Source: an uncultured Acidimicrobiia bacterium
Lineage (GTDB): Bacteria; Actinomycetota; Acidimicrobiia; Spongiisociales; JAENVV01
Direction: 5' to 3'
NCBI GenBank assembly: GCA_905480085.1
Contig: CAJQPD010000326.1
Span: 1 to 17,222 of the forward strand
Length of the DNA: 17,222 nt
Part shown: in pieces, positions 13,256 to 17,222 of the stretch
Numbering within the stretch: position 1 is the first letter of the stretch
How the letters are laid out: the number at the start of each line of letters is the position of its first letter
Translations under genes and position numbers: made by a program
Notes under the pieces: generated by a model
Told to the model about the DNA's origin: nothing
The model's database searches: none
What the model saw: the letters and a program-made list of their open reading frames with translations, nothing else

Positions 13256-14463
13256 CTCGTTTTCGGCACCTGGAACCAGTCCTATGGGCGCTAACCATGC
13301 TCGGAATTGCCTTCATCGGAGTCGGACAGTCCGATTCCTCGCTGGTGGCCGTGTCAATTGCCGGCGTGCTCATTGCGGGAGCGGCCCTGATAACCGTCCC
13401 TGCCTCGAGTGGCAATCGTTTCTCACTCGCCCTGGCGGCCGCTACGGCGGTTCCGCTCCTCATCGGTCCCATCTTCGATTTTGGAGGTGCGATCGGTGCC
13501 GTGGCGGTCGGGTTTCTGTCCGGATGGGTCGTCCTGCAACTCTTCGGGTCGGACGAACAGACCGCCACGGCCGACAGTGACTTTTTGCGGCAATCGTTTG
13601 GGGCTTTTCTGTTCGCGGCTTTCTACGTGGCCCTGGAGGGTGCGGCGGGTTTGTGGATCGGACCGGCCGGCGCCAACCTCGTGGCGGCGGTTGCGGCTGC
13701 CCTCGTCTGGTTTGCTTTTGAGACCGGAGCGTGGGCTATGACGACGTACGATCGCGTGTCGCGCCGGTATCTGCTGAGGTTGGCGGTTGAGGATTGGCCA
13801 GTTGCCTTCAGCCTGTTCGCGGTGGGGGCTCTGTTCGCCTACGTCCTGCCAGAGCTGGGCTGGTGGGCCCCGGTGGTGGCGTTGTTGCCCTACTCGTTTG
13901 CTCATATCGCGTTCTACCGATCGCACCTCGCCAGGGTGACGTACAGCCAGACTATTCGTTCCCTGGCCCGGATCCCTGAAGTCGCTGGCCTATCCCCGGA
14001 CGGCCACTCTGACCGGACTGCTGATCTGTCGGTGGCGGTCGCCACCGAACTGGGCCTCAATCCCCACGAGGTCCGGATGGTCGAGTACGCGGCCCGGCTT
14101 CACGATATCGGGCGCATTACCCTCAACGAGCTCAACATCATCAAGGTCGGGTTTACCGATGATGACATCGCCAGGTGGGGTTCTGAGATCATTTCGGAAG
14201 CGCCGTTCCTAACCGAAGTGGCAGCTCTCGTCCGCCAGCAACACGATCCATATCGCAGACCAGGGGAGCGAAAGGATCCGGACCTGCCCATCCCGTCCAA
14301 GATCATCAAGGCGGCCTCGGCCTACGACCACGCCACGTCGGAATTGGGGTTTTCGACCCTCGAAGCGCTGGAGGTCCTGCACCGCGGGGCTGCCTACGAC
14401 TTTGATCCTGACGTGGTTGAAGGTATCCGCCACATCGTCATGTTGGGTGAGCCTAAAAGCTAG
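13252..14463 (+). CDS. Second membrane HD-domain protein, degenerate HD-GYP
   Basis: Protein of 403 residues with the same plan as its upstream neighbour: about six or more membrane segments (residues 10-225), then a cytoplasmic HD domain. The HD core is RLHDIGRITLNE (His284, Asp285), with Arg288 where HD-GYP proteins have Lys. The helix before it keeps GHSDRTADLSVAVA. The HHExxDGxGYP region is replaced by RQQHDPYRRPGERKDPDLP, losing one His and the GYP loop, while IIKAASAYDHATSE keeps the following helix. It may be a weak enzyme, a sensor that binds but does not cleave, or a partner of the first protein. GTG 13252 overlaps the upstream stop by GTGA. Its TAG stop shares CTAG with the convergent DUF5317 gene. 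Confidence 0.82.
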   Translation: MTRFRHLEPVLWALTMLGIAFIGVGQSDSSLVAVSIAGVLIAGAALITVPASSGNRFSLALAAATAVPLLIGPIFDFGGAIGAVAVGFLSGWVVLQLFGSDEQTATADSDFLRQSFGAFLFAAFYVALEGAAGLWIGPAGANLVAAVAAALVWFAFETGAWAMTTYDRVSRRYLLRLAVEDWPVAFSLFAVGALFAYVLPELGWWAPVVALLPYSFAHIAFYRSHLARVTYSQTIRSLARIPEVAGLSPDGHSDRTADLSVAVATELGLNPHEVRMVEYAARLHDIGRITLNELNIIKVGFTDDDIARWGSEIISEAPFLTEVAALVRQQHDPYRRPGERKDPDLPIPSKIIKAASAYDHATSELGFSTLEALEVLHRGAAYDFDPDVVEGIRHIVMLGEPKS

Positions 14464-15068
14464 GTTCTGTTGGCCGATCCGGTCGGCGTGGTTGACGGTA
14501 CCCCGTGTTTGAACCAACGGATCGGACGGCGCAACTCTGCTTCGAGAAATCGGCCAAGGCCCACGGCGAGGAAGACGTCACCGAGCGAAATGACCGTTCC
14601 TGTACCCCAAAAGAACCGGACCGGGATCACATCTGCCAGGAACATGAGGCGAGTGTCGGGGCCGAGTATGACGTGCTTGAAGTCGTCGATGACGATCTGG
14701 GCGTTGAAGCCGCTGGCGGCCGTAGCAGCGGCCTCCAGGACCGGCATGGCCCCGTTTGCCGCGATCACGGAAAAATTCATAAGAATCCCGAATCCAGCCA
14801 ACCACATGCCGGGTCGCGACCGATTGGCGATCACGACACTCAGGATGAACAGGTAGGAGACGAGGAGCAATGCGACCCCAGCGACTGCCGACCACGACCG
14901 ACCGCTCGGTATGAAACCCGAACCTGTCTGAACGACGAAGCCTACGATGAGAAGCGGCCATAGCCGCAGTTCGATTTCACCGAGATTTGCGAGGCGGCCG
15001 CCCCGAATGATGGCGACCGCAATAGCGACAACCACGACGATGACGAGCCACAATCCACCTTCAGACAT
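14460..15068 (-). CDS. DUF5317 family integral membrane protein
   Basis: Membrane protein of 202 residues and unknown function, with about five hydrophobic helices. Family-like marks are the short N terminus leading straight into a helix (MSEGGLWLVIVVVVAIAVAI), the conserved loop NGAMPVLEAA, KHVILGPDTRLMFLADVIP and the final helix start VISLGDVFLAVGLGRFL. The invariant-looking Asn, Lys-His, Arg and two Asp residues within membrane loops suggest substrate binding or catalysis, but no activity is known to me. ATG 15068 is chosen over the in-frame GTG 15086 because TACCGT lies 8 bases before it, with no Shine-Dalgarno for either. The gene stops at the CTAG shared with the HD protein and is divergent from the crotonase. 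Confidence 0.8.
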   Translation of the reverse strand: MSEGGLWLVIVVVVAIAVAIIRGGRLANLGEIELRLWPLLIVGFVVQTGSGFIPSGRSWSAVAGVALLLVSYLFILSVVIANRSRPGMWLAGFGILMNFSVIAANGAMPVLEAAATAASGFNAQIVIDDFKHVILGPDTRLMFLADVIPVRFFWGTGTVISLGDVFLAVGLGRFLEAELRRPIRWFKHGVPSTTPTGSANRT

Positions 15069-15073
15069 TAATT

Positions 15074-15096
15074 CGCACGGTACCACTCTGAGTGCG
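15074..15096. promoter_or_regulatory. Nested inverted repeats between DUF5317 and crotonase genes, possible operator
   Basis: CGCAC (15074-15078) pairs with GTGCG (15092-15096), and inside it CACTC (15084-15088) with GAGTG (15090-15094); GGTACC (15079-15084) is also palindromic. The site overlaps the predicted -10 box TACCGT (15082-15077) of DUF5317. A TetR-type operator is conceivable; inference only. Confidence 0.35.
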
Positions 15097-15145
15097 TAAC
15101 CACTATCTTCATGGCTAGAAATGTCTTTAGTGATCGAGGAGAGCC

Positions 15146-15907
15146 ATGCTGCTGACAGAGCAAGCCGGACCGGTGCTCACGCTGGCCATCAATGATCCTG
15201 AGCGGCGTAATCCGCTCACCAATGACGTTGTTGAAGGTCTGACCGAGGCGATCGGGTCTGCCGGAGACTCGGTCCGGGTTATCGTCGTGACTGGGACAGG
15301 AGAGAAGGCGTTCTGTGCCGGCGGTGATCTGGCGGGTGGCTTCTTCGAAAACCCCATCGAGACCCATCGCCAGCGCGTGAGCCTTGCGGAGTTATTCCGA
15401 TCGATGCGTCTGGCCAGCCAACCCATTGTGGCCCGGGTGAACGGGCACGCCCTGGCCGGGGGGTTCGGTCTCATGTTGGCGTGCGACATGGCGGTGGCCG
15501 CTGACGACGCCACGTTCGGAATGCCAGAGATCAATGTTGGCTTGTGGCCCATGATGATTTCAGCGCTGGTTCATCAGACCCTTCCCCAGAAGCTGGCGTT
15601 CGACCTCATGATGTCGGGTCGGCGGATGACTGCTTCTGAAGCCCTGGCAGCCGGGGCCGTCTCGAGGGTGGTGCCGGGCGCCGATCTTGACACGACCGTT
15701 GACGAACTGGTTGCTTCGCTCTTGGAGAAGTCACCGGCCATCCTGGCGCTCGGGAAAGCCAGCTTCTATTCAACCGTTGACATGGGGTTCGATGCGGCCC
15801 TCGACGCGTTGGCCGGCGGCCTTACGGCCGTGGCGCTTACCGAAGATGCGAAAGAGGGTACGAGGGCGTTCGTCGAGAAACGCCCTGCCAATTTCACCGG
15901 CCGGTGA
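15146..15907 (+). CDS. Enoyl-CoA hydratase/isomerase family protein
   Basis: Crotonase-fold enzyme of 253 residues acting on an acyl-CoA thioester. The oxyanion hole is AFCAGGDL (Gly59-Gly60) and GHALAGGFGLMLACD (100-114). Of the two glutamates used by classical hydratases, Glu128 in FGMPEINVGLWP is present, but the position of the first (GGCELA in rat crotonase) is Gly108. This pattern suits an isomerase or a LiuC-like or other specialised member more than a textbook hydratase. The loop WPMMISALV replaces the usual P-G-A-G-G-T. The C-terminal EKRPANF is typical. ATG 15146 has AGGAG four bases upstream. It stands alone, divergent from DUF5317, so its pathway is unknown; a link to the APH-fold gene is speculative. 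Confidence 0.9.
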   Translation: MLLTEQAGPVLTLAINDPERRNPLTNDVVEGLTEAIGSAGDSVRVIVVTGTGEKAFCAGGDLAGGFFENPIETHRQRVSLAELFRSMRLASQPIVARVNGHALAGGFGLMLACDMAVAADDATFGMPEINVGLWPMMISALVHQTLPQKLAFDLMMSGRRMTASEALAAGAVSRVVPGADLDTTVDELVASLLEKSPAILALGKASFYSTVDMGFDAALDALAGGLTAVALTEDAKEGTRAFVEKRPANFTGR

Positions 15908-15923
15908 TTACGCGAGAAGGTGA

Positions 15924-15929
15924 TAGGTT
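15924..15929 (+). promoter_or_regulatory. Possible -10 box TAGGTT of the sortase gene
   Basis: TAGGTT lies 9 bases before ATG 15939. The only purine run (AGAAGG, near 15914) is too far from the ATG to act as a ribosome site, which favours a leaderless or nearly leaderless start. Confidence 0.4.
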
Positions 15930-15938
15930 GGCTGCGGT

Positions 15939-16652
15939 ATGAAACTGTTGCGAGCTGCCGGATGGACCATGATCTGGGCCGGGGTCCTCATCTTCGCGTT
16001 CCTGGCGTATCAGCTGTTCGGGACGTCGATTGCCACCAATCGCGCCCAGGTTGAAGCCGACGGGCAGCTCGATACGATCTTTGAAGCCTCGATCGAAGAA
16101 CTGGCCGCCACCGGGGTTACGATCCCGACCGATCCGACTGATCCGGCGGACCCGACCGATCCGACCGTCGTCGTTCCGACGCTCTTTCCAGAGCCGGTTC
16201 CGGTAGCGGGCCAGCCCTTTGCTCGAATTCTGATTCCGGCAATAGAACTCGACCGGGTCGTGTGGGAAGGCGTTGCCCGGGAAGATCTCAAGAATGGGCC
16301 AGGTCATATGCCGTGGACGACGCTGCCCGGTCAACCGGGTAACTCGGTTATTTCCGGGCATAGGACGACCTATGGCGCCCCGTTCTTCAGTCTCGACGAA
16401 CTGGTGGTTGGTGACAGCATCACGGTTGAGACTGCCACCGGATCCCACGTCTATGAAGTGCGCGAGATTCTCATCGTCGACCCGACAGCCGTTGAGGTCA
16501 CCGAGTTCAGACAGGGCGCCTGGCTAACCCTCACCACCTGCCATCCCGTGTACTCGGCCGCCCAGCGGTTGGTCATTCACGCCGAGCTGGTCGATGGTCC
16601 CAATTTCCCATTTGTTCAGAGCCAAACGACCGACTCGGAGGCATCGTCATGA
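15939..16652 (+). CDS. Class E sortase
   Basis: Membrane-anchored transpeptidase of 237 residues that cuts a sorting signal and joins the protein to peptidoglycan or to another subunit. One N-terminal transmembrane helix (about 8-27) is followed by a linker with the repeat TDPTDPADPTDPT (64-76), which may span the wall. The catalytic domain has His141 in SGHRTTYGAPF, Cys201 in TLTTCHPVYSAAQRLVI and Arg210 in the same strand. YGAPF and the TLTTCHP form fit actinobacterial class E sortases. The usual RILIPAIELD start of the barrel is visible at 96-105. No LPxTG or LAxTG substrate gene is in the window. The gene overlaps the next small ORF by ATGA. Confidence 0.93.
   Translation: MKLLRAAGWTMIWAGVLIFAFLAYQLFGTSIATNRAQVEADGQLDTIFEASIEELAATGVTIPTDPTDPADPTDPTVVVPTLFPEPVPVAGQPFARILIPAIELDRVVWEGVAREDLKNGPGHMPWTTLPGQPGNSVISGHRTTYGAPFFSLDELVVGDSITVETATGSHVYEVREILIVDPTAVEVTEFRQGAWLTLTTCHPVYSAAQRLVIHAELVDGPNFPFVQSQTTDSEASS
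16124..16165 (+). repeat. 15-bp direct repeat within the sortase linker
   Basis: CCCGACCGATCCGAC occurs at 16124-16138 and 16151-16165, offset by 27 bases (9 codons), with related GATCCG units between. It encodes the TDP/ADP repeats and could change length by slippage while staying in frame. Confidence 0.7.
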
Positions 16653-16828
16653 AGAAGCTCTATAACCGTCTACCCGGTCCGGCTCCGATCCGGATTTTGA
16701 TTCTGCTCGTCCTCGCCGTCGCGGTGTTCCTGCTGCTCATACCGCTTTTTGAGTGGGCCGGCACGTTTCTCGACGACGGTGGCGTGATCGGGGCTTGGGT
16801 AGACGTAGGGCCGGGTCTTCGGGTCTAG
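16649..16828 (+). CDS. Small single-span membrane protein coupled to the sortase
   Basis: A 59-codon gene whose ATG (16649) overlaps the sortase stop by ATGA, so it is translationally coupled. The product starts basic (MKKLYNRLPGPAPIR), has one hydrophobic helix (ILILLVLAVAVFLLLIPLFEW, about 16-36, given here in part as LVLAVAVFLLLIP), and ends with an acidic and glycine-rich tail (FLDDGGVIGAW). I know no named family for it. With the sortase it probably sits in the same membrane, as a subunit, stabiliser or assembly factor; this is inference from coupling alone. Confidence 0.75.
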   Translation: MKKLYNRLPGPAPIRILILLVLAVAVFLLLIPLFEWAGTFLDDGGVIGAWVDVGPGLRV

Positions 16829-16903
16829 GGCGGACGAACCGGTGAGTTGACTCCGACCCTACGTCATTGACTCTTTAACGTTGGGGATGGCGCGAACGGT
16901 TCC
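16829..16903. other. Convergent intergenic stretch, no clear terminator
   Basis: These 75 bases separate the sortase-linked small gene from the convergent thioredoxin gene. Two weak inverted repeats involve them (ACGTAGGG 16803 with CCCTACGT 16857; GAACCG 16836 with CGGTTC 16897). Their loops are long and they interleave, so I do not call a terminator. Confidence 0.4.
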
Positions 16904-17222
16904 CTAGAATCCGAACGATCCGGCGGAGAGCTCACGGAGCTTTTCCAGCGAAATCTGTCCGGTTATCTGCTTCTTGACAGTTCCGTCTTGACCGATGAAC
17001 CAGGTCGACGGCATCCCCAGCGGCGGGTAGCTAGCGGCCACCGTCTCAGACGCATCGAACCCGAGCGCGTACGAAACGCCGAGCTCGTCGGCCAAGGCGC
17101 GCGCCGGCTCTTCCCGATCGCTGACCGCCACGCCGATCACCATGATGCCAGGCTGCTCGACCTGAAACTGATCGAAATCTGGCATCTCCGCCCGACAAGG
17201 AGCGCACCATGAGGCCCAAAGG
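16904..17222 (-). CDS. TlpA/ResA-like thioredoxin-fold protein, N terminus outside window
   Basis: Partial gene with 105 codons visible. Reading from the right edge gives LWASWCAPCRAEMPDFDQF, so the redox motif is WCAPC, the usual start of the active-site helix in TlpA and ResA proteins. Further on come the alpha/beta insert IMVIGVAVSDREEPARALA, then the cis-proline region LGMPSTWFIGQDGTV, and the end ITGQISLEKLRELSAG. Such proteins are exported or membrane-anchored and reduce disulfides, for example during cytochrome c maturation. Export here cannot be checked because the N terminus is missing. The first internal ATG lies after the CxxC and is not the true start. Confidence 0.92.
   Translation of the reverse strand, partial: LWASWCAPCRAEMPDFDQFQVEQPGIMVIGVAVSDREEPARALADELGVSYALGFDASETVAASYPPLGMPSTWFIGQDGTVKKQITGQISLEKLRELSAGSFGF

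Noticed and set aside
16803..16902. Terminator between the sortase-linked gene and the thioredoxin gene
   Set aside because: The inverted repeats have loops of about 46 and 55 bases, interleave with each other, and are not followed by U runs.

Overview
The window looks like chromosomal DNA from a high-GC actinobacterium. Acidimicrobiia or a related uncultured lineage is my inference, from the class E sortase, a DUF5317-type membrane protein, an LppM-like lipoprotein, an S8 protease with a GSTWS-repeat tail, frequent GTG and TTG starts, and many genes whose -10 box lies only 6 to 9 bases before the start codon (likely leaderless mRNAs). I see no tRNA, rRNA, insertion sequence, prophage or CRISPR array.

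Layout. Positions 1-1498 (minus): secreted subtilisin-like protease, cut by the left edge. 1669-2394 (plus): LppM-like lipoprotein; then a stand-alone IF-1 (2421) and a beta-class orphan DNA methyltransferase (2670), whose 3' end overlaps a convergent ACAD10/11-type kinase-fold gene (3474-4526, minus). Upstream of that kinase lie a triple-LysM M23 endopeptidase (4547-5518, minus) and rlmN (5599-6663, minus). rlmN shares a 44-base divergent promoter with an NCS1 nucleobase permease (6708-8090, plus). A two-way terminator at about 8077-8113 separates the permease from a minus-strand block: HHH membrane protein, lysozyme-fold wall enzyme, cytosolic gamma-glutamyltranspeptidase homologue and an unknown protein (8105-11466, transcribed right to left).

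The most unusual part is 11467-14463. A roughly 475-base stretch without a conventional gene holds a promoter, at least five consecutive RNA hairpins (one capped by a GAAA tetraloop) and a 32-codon signal-peptide-like ORF. After it come two translationally coupled membrane HD-GYP-type proteins: the first carries GYG in place of GYP, the second has lost most of the GYP loop. I could match the leader RNA to no riboswitch class I can recall, so it is a candidate new regulatory RNA tied to cyclic-dinucleotide-type signalling.

The right end holds a DUF5317 gene whose stop codon is the same CTAG as that of the second HD protein, a crotonase lacking one of the two usual glutamates, a class E sortase overlapped by a 59-codon single-span membrane protein, and a TlpA-like thioredoxin cut by the right edge. 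Four loci concern the cell envelope (S8 protease, LysM-M23, lysozyme-fold enzyme, sortase), each in its own transcription unit.
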